Shown here: positions 1-11,188 of the stretch, piece after piece | Numbering within the stretch: the stretch's first letter is position 1 | How the letters are laid out: the number at the start of each line of letters is the position of its first letter | Source of the DNA: Elmis aenea | Taxonomy: Eukaryota > Arthropoda > Insecta > Coleoptera > Elmidae | Assembly (NCBI GenBank): GCA_947652605.1 | Contig: OX393582.1 | Span: forward strand, 15,462,544-15,526,543 | Direction of reading: 5' to 3' | Length of the DNA: 64,000 nucleotides | Notes under the pieces: model-generated | The model's database searches: none | What the model was told of the DNA's origin: nothing | Seen by the model: the letters and a program-made list of their open reading frames with translations, nothing else | Translations under genes and position numbers: made by a program

Positions 1-554
1 ACCGCTGATTTATCGACTTGTTTTCTTGTTGTTTGTCCTTCGTGTTCTTTGAGACGCGTTTGTATACTCCTGCCAGTTTGTCCTATGTATACTTTTCCAC
101 AGGAGCAAGGTATGCTATATATTCCCGCGTGGTGTAGTCCTGTGTCGTGTGTTCTTCTTAATTTATTCGAGAGCTTCAAAGGAGCGTTGAAAACGGTTTT
201 GATTTTATGTTTTTGTAGAAGCTTTGATATTTTGTTAGTCACTCCGCTGATGTAGGGCAAGCAAGTCGTAGCGATGTATTCTTTCTTTTCTTTTCCTTCT
301 TTTGGCGTGGCATGTTTTTGTATGGTACGAAGTATTTGTTTACGCTGGTAACCGTTTTCTTGCAGGGCTCTCGTGACCATGTTCAGTTCTTCTTTGATGT
401 TTTCTGGTGTGCATATCTCTTTAGCCCTATGTATTAATGTGTTGATCACCGATTGTTTTTGGGCCGGGTGGTGATGTGATGCAGCATTTAGATATCGGTT
501 GGTATGGGTCGGTTTACGGTAAACGCTGTGGCTAAGTGTTCCGTTTGCTTCTCT
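1..554 (-). CDS. Penelope-like element: RT C-terminal region plus GIY-YIG endonuclease (partial)
   Basis: Read on the minus strand from the gap edge (554) to the window start, one frame stays open for about 184 codons with no stop. It begins with KPTHTNRYLNAASHHHPAQK, the conserved stretch after the reverse-transcriptase core of Penelope-like elements, followed by a linker rich in Lys and Glu. It ends with a GIY-YIG nuclease start: GIYSIPCSCGKVYIGQTGRS, which has the GIY and YIG strands, a CSC knuckle and the following Arg (QTGRS). Elements of this class encode an RT fused to a GIY-YIG nuclease that nicks the target for reverse transcription. The RT core would lie in or beyond the gap and the nuclease end is beyond the window, so both ends are missing. 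The lack of stops or frameshifts suggests a young or still coding copy. Family assignment is secure; activity is not established. Confidence 0.9.
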
Positions 555-754
555 NNNNNNNNNNNNNNNNNNNNNNNNNNNNNNNNNNNNNNNNNNNNNN
601 NNNNNNNNNNNNNNNNNNNNNNNNNNNNNNNNNNNNNNNNNNNNNNNNNNNNNNNNNNNNNNNNNNNNNNNNNNNNNNNNNNNNNNNNNNNNNNNNNNNN
701 NNNNNNNNNNNNNNNNNNNNNNNNNNNNNNNNNNNNNNNNNNNNNNNNNNNNNN
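555..754. other. Assembly gap of exactly 200 N
   Basis: Two hundred consecutive N, a round number that suggests a placeholder gap of unknown true size. It cuts the Penelope-like reading frame. The sequence right of the gap does not clearly continue that frame. Confidence 0.99.
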
Positions 755-1111
755 TATTGGTGAATGAACACAAATCGCGGTTGCCATGAATATTTTATCT
801 AGGTGTAGACAAAGTTGCCTGAGTGAACTTCAAAATTTCTAGCTCGGCTAATTTCCTAGACAAACTTTTCTACTCGCAATTTAGTACCAACTTTGAAAAG
901 ACTTAATCAGCGAACATGTTTGCCTCGTTGAAGGCTAATTTGACGCATTTGACTAATTTATTTAGAACATAAAACATACTTTTGCTTTTCTATTTTCACG
1001 GTATAGGTCACTCTACATCAGAGAATTCCAAAACGTTATATTAAATTAATTTTATCGACTACACAACGTAGGAACGCTGAATATTCAATTTTTACGTTAA
1101 ATAATGGTATG
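755..1111. other. No recognisable feature
   Basis: AT-rich sequence between the gap and a mariner terminus. I saw no coding pattern, terminal repeat or RNA gene on either strand. Confidence 0.5.
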
Positions 1112-1270
1112 TACGAGGATGTTCCGAAAATATCAGGACTGTTTTAATCGAATGTAAACAAAAGAAGTAATTGCAACAAAGTCTTTATTGTCCTTAAACC
1201 CTTAAAGTAATCCCTCCCGCACTCTGAACGACGATTCCAGCGCATAATTCATTTTTTGTACACTTCTGAG
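1112..1270 (-). pseudogene. Mariner transposon end with transposase C-terminus relic
   Basis: The plus strand begins TACGAGGATGTTCCGAAAAT and continues to TCAGGACTG, matching the terminal repeat style of the better preserved mariner at 43487 (TACGAGGTCTG ... ACGGGACTGG). On the minus strand just inside are residues ending in GRDYFKGL, which resembles the usual mariner transposase C-terminus (GDYFEG). An in-frame stop lies a few codons upstream. Only this end survives; the rest is gone and LINE sequence follows from about 1296. Confidence 0.6.
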
Positions 1271-1295
1271 ACATCGTTTTTGTCATCATGTTAAT

Positions 1296-1905
1296 TTTTT
1301 TTTTAATTTAGTCATGTAGGACTGTTGAGTTGTGCTGTGCTGACTTTTTTCCATGTTTTTCTGTCTTGTGCTTTTTTATGTCTTTCCATTTGATGTTTCT
1401 ATCCGTTGCTGCTCTTTAACTTCGTCTTGACAGGTTTTTCTACCTCTTTTCTTTTTTCCCTGTTATCTTGCTTCATATGCTTTTCTGTTTAACCTTTCTT
1501 CTTTCATCCTATAAATGTGACCCAACCATCCCAGCTGCCTTTCTTGTATTTTTGTTTAAACTGATATTATCTTTAATTGTTCTCTATATGTTTCGTTTCT
1601 GATCCTATCTTTTTGGGTTTTCCTTGAATTTTTCTTAGAAATATCATTTCTGCTGCATTCACTCGGCTACAAGTTTTATTTGTGAGTGTCCACGTTTCAC
1701 TTCCGTATAAAAGTGCCGGTGTTACTACCTTTTGACCACTTCCACTTTTTTTCGTTTTGGGACTTCTCTATTTCCAAAAAATGTTGTTCTTAAACTGTTG
1801 AATATTCTTCCCACGTTTTCTGTCCATTTGCTTATTTCCTTGTCCATTCTTCCATTTTTCTCTATGATCACTCCTAAATATTTAAAGCTTTTTACCTGTT
1901 CCTAC
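1296..1905 (-). pseudogene. LINE reverse-transcriptase C-terminal region (fragment)
   Basis: Minus-strand conceptual translation gives, in order, a KSFKYLGVIIEKNGRMDKEI block, a region ending VEVVKR, LLYGSETWTLTNKTCSRVNA, AAEMIFLRKIQGKPKK and a basic tail with KKAQDRKTWKKVSTAQL. These are the standard blocks after the RT domain of a widespread insect LINE type. One or more frameshifts and stops interrupt it, for example after VEVVKR and after the IENN block. The RT core is missing, so this is a dead fragment. The LINE clade cannot be fixed from this part alone. Confidence 0.85.
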
Positions 1906-2095
1906 CTAAGCCCATTTAAATTTTTTACCAGTCAAAGACACGCACGAGATGAAGCTTAATCCATATATTCAGTTTTTATGATAATATCATAACTTTCCGT
2001 TGCTGATTTGTTAAGTTTTACACAAAATTGTATAGCACACCTTTGCGTAATTTTTATATCCATGTTGGATACTGCAAATAACCGGATCTCAAATA

Positions 2096-2875
2096 TAGTC
2101 GAACTTCCCTAAGTCGAATCACCATAGTTCACTAAAAAAATTCGAGATATAGAAAATTCGAGTTACAGAAATAACTACAAAATGAGTAAAATACTCTTTT
2201 ATATGAATTTATTGACAGTAAATACATATATGACTACATGAAATCAACCAACTTTATATGGATGTATACGTATATAACACACATAATATAAACAAAAAAA
2301 GAAAAAGAAAATTATGAACAACAAACATTATTTTTTTTAAAAGTCAGTGACTTTTGATTGTTTTAGATTAAAAGATTCTTTATCCACAAAGTTCTCTAAA
2401 GTTGTTAATGCGCGATACACTTCGTCTGTAAGATTCTCTTTTGAACACAAATATTCGCTACACTTGCTTAAAAAATGACGCATATTAGCAATTGTTACGC
2501 AGAGGTAAGAAGAAACAATGAGTTTAAACTCTAAAATTTCTTTAATTTATAGCGCCATTATTATACCAAACAGGATCTACATTAATGCGATTAACAGTAA
2601 ATACAGCTAGCGCATAAATACGAGTACATACCTGCGATAATCCGGTCATTAGCACATTAAGAAGAATAACATACACAATACAATACAAAATTACAAAAAT
2701 TCGAGTTTAGGAAGTTCATTGTCTTCAAAAATCTCAAATTTTACTTGGAGTTATAGAAAAATGTTACTTAGAGAAATTCGAGATATAGAAACAAAATTGT
2801 ATGTAAAATGCGAACTTGATGCAAAAATTTGCGAACAAATTCGAGATATAGAAAAGTTTGACTTATAGAAGACTG
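2096..2875. mobile_element. Pogo/Tigger-like element, degraded
   Basis: The left end TAGTCGAACTTCCCTAAGTC and the right end (read inward CAGTCTTCTATAAGTCAAAC) are imperfect terminal inverted repeats flanked by TA (2094-2095, 2876-2877), as in pogo/Tigger elements. The block TTCGAGATATAGAAA recurs just inside both ends, at about 2142, 2777 and 2838. A transposase C-terminus remnant lies inside on the minus strand. At 780 bp it is much shorter than an autonomous copy (about 2-3 kb). Confidence 0.75.
2330..2547 (-). pseudogene. Pogo/Tigger-like transposase C-terminus remnant
   Basis: About 70 codons are open on the minus strand. They include ANMRHFLSKCSEYLCSKENL and, near the end, LENFVDKESFNLKQSKVTDF followed by LKK. 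The Q-x-K-(I/V)-T-D-F-(F/L) ending is typical of the C-terminal tail of Tigger/pogo transposases. The DDE catalytic core and the CENP-B-like DNA-binding domain are absent, and a stop codon lies just upstream (2548-2550). It sits inside the 2096-2875 element in the expected relation to its ends. Confidence 0.75.
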
Positions 2876-3456
2876 TATATTAATAATTACTAATAGGTAT
2901 ATTAAAATCATAGATGGCAATTCTTATTGGAACGTTTATGCGTAAAAACAAGTGATAAAGAGACCGTGTGTCGTCTGAAATTCCCCGAAATATAAAATAA
3001 TAAATAGTTTACAAAATATGTAATTCTAAAAACATCAACAAATTTAAAACTGAATTATTTTGTCATGTCCATGTCATAGTTGCGATTTTTGAACATTTCT
3101 TAGTTTAATAACATTGTCACAAATTTCCACCATTTGCCAACGTCCCGTAAAAGCAAAGAAGAAACATTTCCCACATCAGACGACAGTGTGGTCGCTTCAT
3201 AGCCTTATTAGGCCATGTCGTTTGTCGCTTATATCTCGAATGCTTATCTGTGTTATCTGCGATTCAAAGTATCAATAGATGGTTAAGGGGATTATTCGAA
3301 AACTTGTTTAGAACCGTCTGGACGCTTAGTTGTTTTAGACAATTTATTTCAAAAAACGAATGTTTTTTTTTTGTTTACGTTATTATATAAACAAAAGAAA
3401 TAATAAAATAATGGTTAGGTAGTCAATAGAAATTTCGAAACATTAAAATTCCCATA
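2876..3456. other. No recognisable feature
   Basis: AT-rich intergenic-like sequence with no coding signature, terminal repeat or structured RNA that I can support. Confidence 0.5.
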
Positions 3457-3565
3457 CTGGGTTATTCAGTTTGGCTGTCGCACGCTTAAAACTTATTGTT
3501 TATATTAGGTACCTCTAAACACCTTATATTTTTGTAAATCGCAGAATTTATTACAAAATGTAGTT
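3457..3565 (+). repeat. Diverged fragment of the CCGGGTGATT repeat family
   Basis: It begins CTGGGTTATTCAGTTTGGCT and continues with a GTCGCACGCTTAAAACTT-like block. It aligns by eye with the left end of the copy at 53668 (CCGGGTGATTTAGTTTGACT, then GTCGCACCCC). It is a short, old, 5'-end-only copy. Confidence 0.6.
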
Positions 3566-3962
3566 AATATGTAGATTCTACGATGAAATATATAAGTCTG
3601 GCGATTATAATTTTTTTCCCAAATTGCACAGTAAGTATACTTTATCTATTAAAGATTTAAATTTAATTTTTAATGCGTTCATACATTAAGAAAAGTTATG
3701 TATATTATAATATTTTCGGAGAAAATTAGTTTCAAAATTGTTTATTGTACTTTTGTTACAAAACCTTAGCAATTTTTGTATTTGACAAGGCAAGACACGA
3801 TCATATCTTAGTTGCAATACCTATATCTAATAACTTAAATGTACTGTTTTTTTTTGTACAAATGAGGTAAAAATGGAACGGTAATATTAATATCTTAGTA
3901 ACAAATTTTAGTCTTTAACATGTTTAAAATATCCACCATGTGCGGCCAAACAGTTGTCCTCT

Positions 3963-4615
3963 GTATAGGGTGGACCAAATTCAATTGTTTTACGGGGTAT
4001 TTTTTTTAAAGCTTCATTTATTTTTTATTCTTTAGTTTTTGTCGTAAAACTTACAGTTTTTGAGTAAAAAATAAAATAAGTGAACATGAATCATCAAATA
4101 GTCCAATATAAAACGATTCATTTTGGTGGTTACCATGGTTTGTTTATGTTCTTATTGGGTAGAATTGACAGGAGTTGGCGCCGCGTAAACGTCAAAATGA
4201 AATACACCCGTCATTTCTATCCAACATGAACATAAACAAACCATGGTAACCACCATAATGAATCGTTTAATATTAGAATATTTAATGGTGCACGTTTACT
4301 TATTTTATTTTTTACCCGAAAACTGTAGGGTAGCACTTTTCAGCCCCCTGTGAAGGTGGGAGATGGTTAAAAATATTACTATGGGAAACCTTTTAATAAG
4401 TGTAAAACATCTACCTAATATCGTTCTCCTACATTTATCCAAATTTGAGAAATAAAATAAAAACCTAATTTTATCGCTCCCCTTTGGGGGGAGGGGTGTA
4501 ACTCCGAACGGAAACGTCTAAAGAAAACATTTTATATAAAAGACCCCCCTTCATTTTCAATAAGGAATCACCACCTGAATTTTTTTGCAATATTTAAGAA
4601 ACACCCTGTATAAGC
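3963..4615. mobile_element. Foldback MITE region with TACAGGGTG-type ends
   Basis: It opens with TATAGGGTGGACCAAATTCA followed by TTTTACGGGGTAT, the same terminus as the element at 30475. The core 4053-4326 is an imperfect palindrome: ACAGTTTTTGAGTAAAAAAT faces its complement near 4300-4326, and GGTGGTTACCATGGTTTGTT faces its complement near 4215-4250. A G-rich tract follows (4480-4500, CCCCTTTGGGGGGAGGGGTG). The segment closes with AAACACCCTGTATAAG at about 4610. The two outer ends do not match each other, so this is probably a composite of two or more elements. Confidence 0.6.
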
Positions 4616-5214
4616 ACGTATCGTTGTATCTTTACTCATCACTGAATTAAGGAGTGGCAAATATCTACATCGTTTAGTATGTAATGGTACAAGTTAAAAT
4701 GTAAAATAAACTTTTTGTTAACGTTAATGACTGTTGTAGTTAGTACCATTAGCAGAAAAATATGGGCAAATATTAGTCCGAGTTAGTTTAGCGTGCGGAG
4801 ACGAATATTTATGCGACAATCTGCGTAAACGAGAAGTTTCCTTCAGATTCAGCTCATGTCCGGTCTTGCTAATTTATATTCGTCCTGAAATGGGCATTCC
4901 TTGTTAGTGCTGTTTGTTGTTCTAAACCACAAAATAGCTTGTAATTGTTCTTAACCCGGTCAATTCACCGCTGTATAATTATCCACAGTATGTATACATA
5001 ATTATTACAAAGTTGGAACTTTGAACGGGAGGCATACACACAATTACAAAATAATATATTTCAGCCGTTATTTTTAGTGTAAATAAAAGTTTTTCCTAAG
5101 AAGCTTGTATTAATTGTCTCTGTTTATCAATTGATTCAATTATTTTATAGTATCAGGTTGGTGTATATAAAATGTCGGATTCCGTACGAAAAAATCTTAA
5201 CTTTGTAGTTTGTA
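4616..5214. other. No recognisable feature
   Basis: AT-rich, with no supported gene or element end. Confidence 0.5.
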
Positions 5215-5420
5215 CATTGAAAAAAAAAATGCTCCAGTTGCATCAATACACTTCTGGCTACAAGGGTGCATATGCAATTTTTGGAAAAATCGGATATTTT
5301 AGAATCAATGAAATCATTTATAACTCTTCCTCGCTGTTAAAAATTTTGCCCGATATAGTGGTCCAGATTTTTGAAGAAGTGGCAATCTGTTGGAGATAAG
5401 TCAGGTGAATATGGCGGATG
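5215..5420 (-). pseudogene. Mariner-type transposase C-terminal fragment
   Basis: Minus-strand translation from 5420 gives HPPYSPDLSPTDCHFFKNLD, the block around the last catalytic aspartate of mariner transposases (YSPDLxPxD). It continues through FIDSKISDFSKNCICTLVAR in the usual C-terminal order. A stop codon (after GQNF) breaks the frame. No terminal repeats are recognisable, so this is an isolated relic. A 75-codon open frame on the opposite strand is a by-product of this fragment, not a gene. Confidence 0.8.
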
Positions 5421-6754
5421 CTAAAGAATTTCATATTCAAGTTAATTAAGTTTCATAACTGTCATTTGCGATGTGAGGGGTCTTTTTTTTATAAATTTTG
5501 AAAAACCTAAAACACTTCTAAAATCAAATTCTTATTTACGAATTGACAATTAAAATATGTTTTAAAAGGTTTTTTCTTAAAGTAACATTCACATTAAAAA
5601 TTTCCGTCTGGTTAAAATAAAGCAACTTTAAATTTTAGAAAGGATATCAATTTTATTTGTATCATTATCACAAAACATGATAATCTGATTGTCTTAAACT
5701 CGTATTTAATGCAATATAATTAAGTAATAATTTTGTAGCTTTACAAAACACCGTCACTTCTGTATTTTTATTACATCTATTTTTTGTACAAAATTCTTAA
5801 TTCTGAATTGCACAAATAGTATCTAATATGATTGTAACCAGAATTTTGGTACCATCTTTTAATGCTAAAATTTAAAGTAGCGCCTAAAGGAAATAATAAA
5901 GTTGAAGATAATTTACATCAGACGAAACTACAAAATTACTTCATGCTACTATAGATAATAAAAAAATTATTTGTAAAAAGTGTTATTACCTTTTTGATAC
6001 CTCTAAAAATAAGAGAATAATTAAATAAATAAACGGAAATAATTTGATTTTCTGTTTCTTTTTAATGACTTGAATTAAGAGTATGAGAATATTCATTTTA
6101 GATTTAAATTCAGCAACAATATAACCAATTTTGCCACAGCAACTGACTTCATAGCCTTTAAGATAAGCAAGATCCCCACCTTAAGTTCGAATTTAGAACA
6201 CCCTGTGTATTTTTTGATTTAAGTAATTAATTTTGTCTTTATCTGACTACGTAACGAAAACATATCCTTAAGTACTTCTACTGTTTCTATTTATTTGGCA
6301 TTATTTGAAATCAAATACAAATAATAATTTTAATGTTATTCTTGAGAGTGTTTGATTGCAATGAAATAAAGTTTCGCGAGTCAATGTTTTAAAACTCAAA
6401 AAGTCGTTAGTTCATCGTCCAGATTGGTCGTATACTTTAATTTATTTAAAATAAATAACAAACTTGCAGTTAAAAACTAAAAGTTTATTAAACTTTTCAG
6501 TTTTAATGAAAACTTGTGCAGATATCTGCAATCTTTTTGGAAATTATTAATCGGCATAAAATTAAGCAAACTTGCTAATTGTAAATCTCCTCCTGTAAAT
6601 CTCTCTCCCATAATAAGCGAAATCCCTGTAGACTAACAAACCGACCGTCTGTCGCAATAAGTCGATTAACAGATACAGATAGGATGGAAAATTCTAAAAA
6701 ACGACTAATCCTTAACAGATAACTATAAAATTATATTTTTACATTAAAGTCAAA
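5421..6754. other. Mostly featureless; one MITE end near 6150-6210
   Basis: AT-rich sequence without coding signal. At 6162-6209 the minus strand shows an element end: ACAGGGTGTTCTAAATTCGA, then GGTGGGGATCTTGCTTATC about 40 nt inside. This is the same two-part layout as many other ends in this window. Its partner end was not found. Confidence 0.5.
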
Positions 6755-7167
6755 TTTTTTATGTCAACGTTTATTATTTGCTTTTATTTTTACAAAAAAT
6801 AATTTTTAATACATTTCCATTGATAGTTGTAGTATAATTTTTAAGATTTGATCATTTTTGTTATGTTAAATAGACTGTTTGCTATAATTTGAATAAACTT
6901 TCAAATGATTTTTCTCGAAAATTTTCTTATGTATGCATACTTTTTTAATATATGGTCGGATTCAGAATTACATTTTGTATCCGAATCAACAAAAAATGTA
7001 TACTATGTAATTTAAAAAAAAAAAAACAGTTGTCATCGTAGAGATAACAAATGCACATTACTTAATAGAGAATTTGTTGCCGTTTTCAAAAATATAAGGT
7101 TTTTTGGGGTTATTTTCAATAATTAAAAAGTTATAGGGGTGCGACAGTCAAAGTGAATCACCCGGTA
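6755..7167 (-). repeat. Repeat of the CCGGGTGATT family, inverse copy
   Basis: Read on the minus strand, this segment runs from CCGGGTGATTCACTTTGACT at 7165 down to GTTGACATAAAAAA at 6755. It matches 53668-54104 on the plus strand over its whole length, with small indels (for example the A-run near 7014). Shared landmarks include GTTATCTCTAC, GTATGCATAC and the AACGTTTATTATTTG block. It carries no coding remnant. It is presumably a non-autonomous element, but only one end is clear. Confidence 0.75.
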
Positions 7168-8020
7168 TAGCTATTTCTATAGGATTACATATTCTTGACG
7201 AGTCTCATAAGCATAATGCATGAACTTAAAAAATTGTTGCGTTTATTTTGTAGTTGAATTTCAAGTTTTCAGTTTCATATTTCCTCATTGCCTGAATGGA
7301 AATGGAAAAATAATATCGGGACAAACCGCTCATCGAAGAGGTCTTAACCACATCCTTCCTGTTTGTAACTTGGGTACTATAAGTACAGCAATCAATATAA
7401 GTTTATAGGTAATAAAGCGGTTTTTGTTCCAGTAATATTCGAAGATGCATTAAAAAAAAATTCCAAGGAAAGTGATTTTGTTAACGCATTTGTTTTAAGC
7501 AAGAAGTACCATTGAATAATATGTTCATTTAGAAATTGGTTTTGTCACATTGTATATGTTGGGGTTACATATTTGGTGCTTGATTTGTTCAAATGATTTT
7601 ACTAACAAATTAATTTCCACTGGTAATACAGATATGACATGTGTACAGCTTAATTATACAGATAACATATATAATATCGCGCACTGTTTCATTTGTTAAT
7701 CGATGCAATGTGTTAACAAATAAATCGCTGAATCGTTGAATATGTAACTGAAATGTAAACGAACAAAACTTAATGGTTATTTTGCATTGTTTAAAAATAA
7801 TTGCTAACTGTAAAAGATTTTAGGAATGTTAAATGATACCGAAAATACCTATTGGCAGTCGTTTCTCGTAAGAACTTGCAATGGACGGGCTGTGGCCACA
7901 AATGTAACCAAAATTTTCATCATGGACGGGGGTTAATAAATCAAATTTTCAGTGAAAATTAAAGCAAATATATGCTTTATGTATAGTATTAATTACATTT
8001 TTATGTTATCTATTTATACA
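7168..8020. other. No recognisable feature
   Basis: A 62-codon open frame lies at 7220-7408, but it has no recognisable motif and ordinary AT-rich codon content. I do not call it a gene. Confidence 0.5.
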
Positions 8021-8236
8021 CAGGGCCGATGAGAGGGAGGGGCAGGGGGGCTCCGAGCCCCGGGCCCGGAAGTAAATTAGGGGCCCAGAAATTTACACAC
8101 TTTTTTATTTATGGTGTATTAAATATTCACAATTCACAATTCGTTCTTTTTTTTAAATAAATTTTCAAATAATTTATTTACCTGGGGCCCATGTAAATTT
8201 TTTTCCCGGGCCCGGCGACGTCTCTCGACGCCTCTG
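8021..8236. mobile_element. hAT MITE with perfect 8-bp target duplication
   Basis: The element begins CAGGGCCGATGAGAGGGAGG and ends CGACGCCTCTG. Both ends start CAGRG when read inward and lead into GGGCCCGG blocks (near 8062 and 8207). It is flanked on both sides by TTTATACA (8013-8020 and 8237-8244), the 8-bp duplication expected for hAT transposition. At 216 bp it is non-coding and non-autonomous. It landed in the TTTATACAGGG junction at the start of another element. Confidence 0.9.
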
Positions 8237-8240
8237 TTTA

Positions 8241-8890
8241 TACAGGGTTCTCGTTTTTCGAGGGCCACTATGGGGATCTCGTAAACGGTAAGAGTTACGA
8301 CTTTGGTTAAATTGGGGCAAAGTTGTATATTCAGGTGCTTAATAATTTGACGCAAACAGAACTTATCTAGCTCTTTTAGTTTTTGAGATATAGGGAAAAA
8401 AGTAAAATAGTGGATTTTGTTTTTTTGCCCGCAACTTTTTCATTTGATGTCGAATTTCATTTCTGTAAAATCTTTTTCATTGTTACTTTTTGCAGCGAAT
8501 CAAAATTCCCAATTATATTTTCCATGCGACGTTTCGCTTTTTATAAACCATCATCAGGTAAATGTTTTCTTATGGACGCTATATCTCATTTTAACGCCAA
8601 TTTGTAGAGCATTTTATTCTGAATTCAATAATGTATAACACTTGGCAATTTTTTGAAATAATTGTTGTTAAAAATGGCAAAAACAAATATTTTATTTTGA
8701 AAAATTCCTAATCAGCATAGTAAATAATTGTTTGTTCCTTTTTCCTTGGAAGCATTATTATTGATTACACAGGCGTTCTTTTCTCAAAAAAAATAGCACA
8801 AGAGACCGATATCAAATTTTCGCTATGTATTGCGGTAACCGAGATACCCCGTAAAACATTCGAATTTGGTCTTTGGTCCACCCTATATAT
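8241..8890. mobile_element. Two unrelated TACAGGG-type MITE ends facing each other
   Basis: The left end is TACAGGGTTCTCGTTTTTCG, with TATGGGGATCTCGTAAACGG about 40 nt inside. The right end, read inward, is TATAGGGTGGACCAAAGACC, then TTTTACGGGGTATCTCGGTT. The second is the family found complete at 30475-32861. The ends do not pair, so either two truncated elements abut or one is chimeric. Short open frames inside have no recognisable product. Confidence 0.55.
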
Positions 8891-8994
8891 TCAGCTGAAT
8901 TTATGTTTATTTAATTTAGGTTTTTATTTAAAATGTTTACAGTATTTTTATCTAAAAAAATCGTCATATTCAATGATCTTAACATAACTCGACG

Positions 8995-9268
8995 CCTTTA
9001 TACAACAGTCAAGCGGCTAATATTACAATATTTTGGTCACATATCCTGATGAGATAGCAGCAGTCTTGAAAAATTAATCGCGCAAGGACATGTTGATGGA
9101 AAACTTCCCCGAGGAAGGACTCCCAGTACATGCTTAGATCAAATAAAGATACTTATTCGGAAACCACTTTACCAAATAAACCACGAGCAAAAGTGTGGGA
9201 CAAATGGAAAGAAAGAGTCTATTCACAATACAGCATAACAAAACCGAAACAGGAAGAGGTTAATCAAT
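8995..9268 (+). pseudogene. LINE C-terminal fragment
   Basis: Plus-strand translation gives ILQYFGHIS, two stops, then SSLEKLIAQGHVDGKLPRGR and TPSTCLDQIK, and in another frame KVWDKWKERVYSQYSITKPK, ending VNQ and a stop. The order FGH, LEK-x-I-x-G-x-(V/I)-x-G, RGR-x-P, LDQIK is that of the tail of RTE-like endonuclease-reverse transcriptases. Stops and a frameshift make it a dead 5'-truncated copy. The clade is a best guess from the tail. Confidence 0.75.
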
Positions 9269-9478
9269 GAAGAAGATTTTAATTTTTAACATTTAATAAA
9301 AAAAGTCTAATTAATTTTTCTGAAATAAGAAAACAGTATTTCAGAAGGACGAATCTTATTTATGGGGTAAATTAAGTGTAGACATATGTGGTGACGTATT
9401 ATAGAACTTATTGTGTAATTAACAAAACATAAACTTTGAACAGCTGCACTCTTTCATCTATTCAAGCATTGTAATGTA

Positions 9479-10408
9479 AGGGAGACTGTTGTACCATGGA
9501 ACACTTTTGAGATTTTGTTTTAAAATTTTTAATAATAATTTTTTTGAAATGAAACAAATATGGTATTAACTAATGAAGATCCTTTTACAACTTGCTGTTT
9601 GTATTTCTATTTTACAGCTCTATTAACAAACAAAAAAATAAAATATGATGTTATGAAAAGTGTTCCATGGTACAACATGGTTATGTACCATGGAACACGC
9701 CCTCTTGTACATTGGAACACGGGGAAATGGCTGTAAAAAATAATTTAAAATACAGTTTTCAGTTCAACAAAGAATAATATTCCGGAATTGCGAAATGTGT
9801 CTTGACCAAATAGCCAATTTAACATTGTACACTTTGCAGGTTTCTGTAACTAATGTTTTTGTTCCGGGAGCAGTCAAAACTGCTTCTACAGCTTTTCTCA
9901 TAGCATCTGGATCAATTGGGACCTTCTTAACGCCACTCTTACTTCTTGGCATAGCTATCTGTTACAAAAAAAAAAAAGGAATAGGATTGTATATCTTGGA
10001 ACATGTTCCATGGTACATGATGTTGTGTGTTCCAAGGTACAAGAGGGAGCGAAAATAAATAAACATGTTGGCCTAAGCTAGTGGTTAGAATAAAACATTA
10101 ACTACAGTACATGAATCTACTCAACACAAGATCAGCAACACACTGTAAATGATGATATTGTCAAACACAACTTTGTTTTCCGTTAAAAAATCGATTAACT
10201 ACACTGGAAATATTTACTTTTGATACTTCAAAAACGGTTTCATCAACTCAACGCGCGTTTTCGAGTCAAACAGGACAGATCTTCTGTCAAAGACACCTAG
10301 CGTCATTCTTCACATTATAGTGATGGATTTAGCCCGCTAAGTACTAGCACTATTTAAAATCCGCAAATGTTCCAAGGTACACTATGCTTAAGGTACAACA
10401 GTCTCCCC
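9479..10408. mobile_element. Pogo-like element, internally deleted
   Basis: The terminal repeats are 17 bp: AGGGAGACTGTTGTACC at the left and GGGGAGACTGTTGTACC read inward from the right, each flanked by TA (9477-9478, 10409-10410). A near-palindrome GTTCCATGGTAC or close variants recurs at about 9495, 9661, 9685, 9710, 10004, 10029 and 10369. That clustering suggests multiple transposase-binding sites. The only coding remnant is a transposase N-terminus. At 930 bp the catalytic part is missing. Confidence 0.85.
9764..9952 (-). pseudogene. Pogo-type transposase N-terminus (HTH_psq-like domain)
   Basis: It opens MPRSKSGVKKVPIDPDAMRK, then AVEAVLTAPGTKTLV, VYNVKLAIWSRHI and FRN before a stop, 62 codons in all. 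The layout matches the N-terminal helix-turn-helix (psq/CENP-B-like) domain that binds the ends of pogo-like elements: basic start, A-x-x-A-V helix, then YNV-x-x-x-(T/I)-W-x-R-H-I. The sequence after FRN is unrelated, so an internal deletion removed the DDE core. A truncated DNA-binding protein of this kind could act as a repressor if expressed, but no expression evidence exists here. Confidence 0.8.
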
Positions 10409-11188
10409 TACTTATAGCAGATTTGGAAGAAATTCTAGTCGTATCATGCACAAATGAAATTGCAGCTTTACGTTTCAGATTATTTTATATAAACTTGAAA
10501 CTTGATGAGTTTTATATGCAGTATCCTCTTACTGTCAACAGTACTTTCGTAATGTTAGCAAATCGTACGTGTCGAATAGCGATTATAGTAACGCATAGCT
10601 GAGAATCTGGTCCACAAATCATATAAGTTGGCGCCATTAGAACTGAAAAAACGTGGTATAATACAAATCATAGACCCGTGGTCATAAATAACAGGCGCTG
10701 TCAAAAGCAGAAAGGGACAATAATTGTAGTTGTTTATTTTTAGCTCCTAATAAATAATTTTAAGGGGGTGGAATATATGTATATGCCTTTATCAACTAAA
10801 TTTTAAAATTGTACAGAAAATATAAAAGAAATTATTAAGGTTTAAATGTAATTATATTATTAGAATGTGTTTACAAAAAACCGTTGAAAAATATTTGTGT
10901 GGGTGGTTGGCAAAAACAAAATCTTAGCTTGGTGGACGATAACAAGTTCCTCATTACAATTCCCTATGGTGCCGTTAATCTGCAGAATTGTATATTTAAA
11001 TATGAATGTGGTAATTTTCGGAATTTTACTAGGAGACGCGTTATTTTAAACTTTGAAATTAAAATAATTTCACTGCTGTGGCATACTTTGCGCCAAACAG
11101 TTGTAATTTATTAAAGTATAATTTTTCTACTTGTTATAAAAAACAATCGTTTATTTAATCGTTTTCCAATGATTAATTACGATCTTAA
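10409..11188. other. No recognisable feature
   Basis: Open frames of 72 and 76 codons (10384-10602, 10884-11114) show no known motif. I regard them as chance. Confidence 0.5.
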
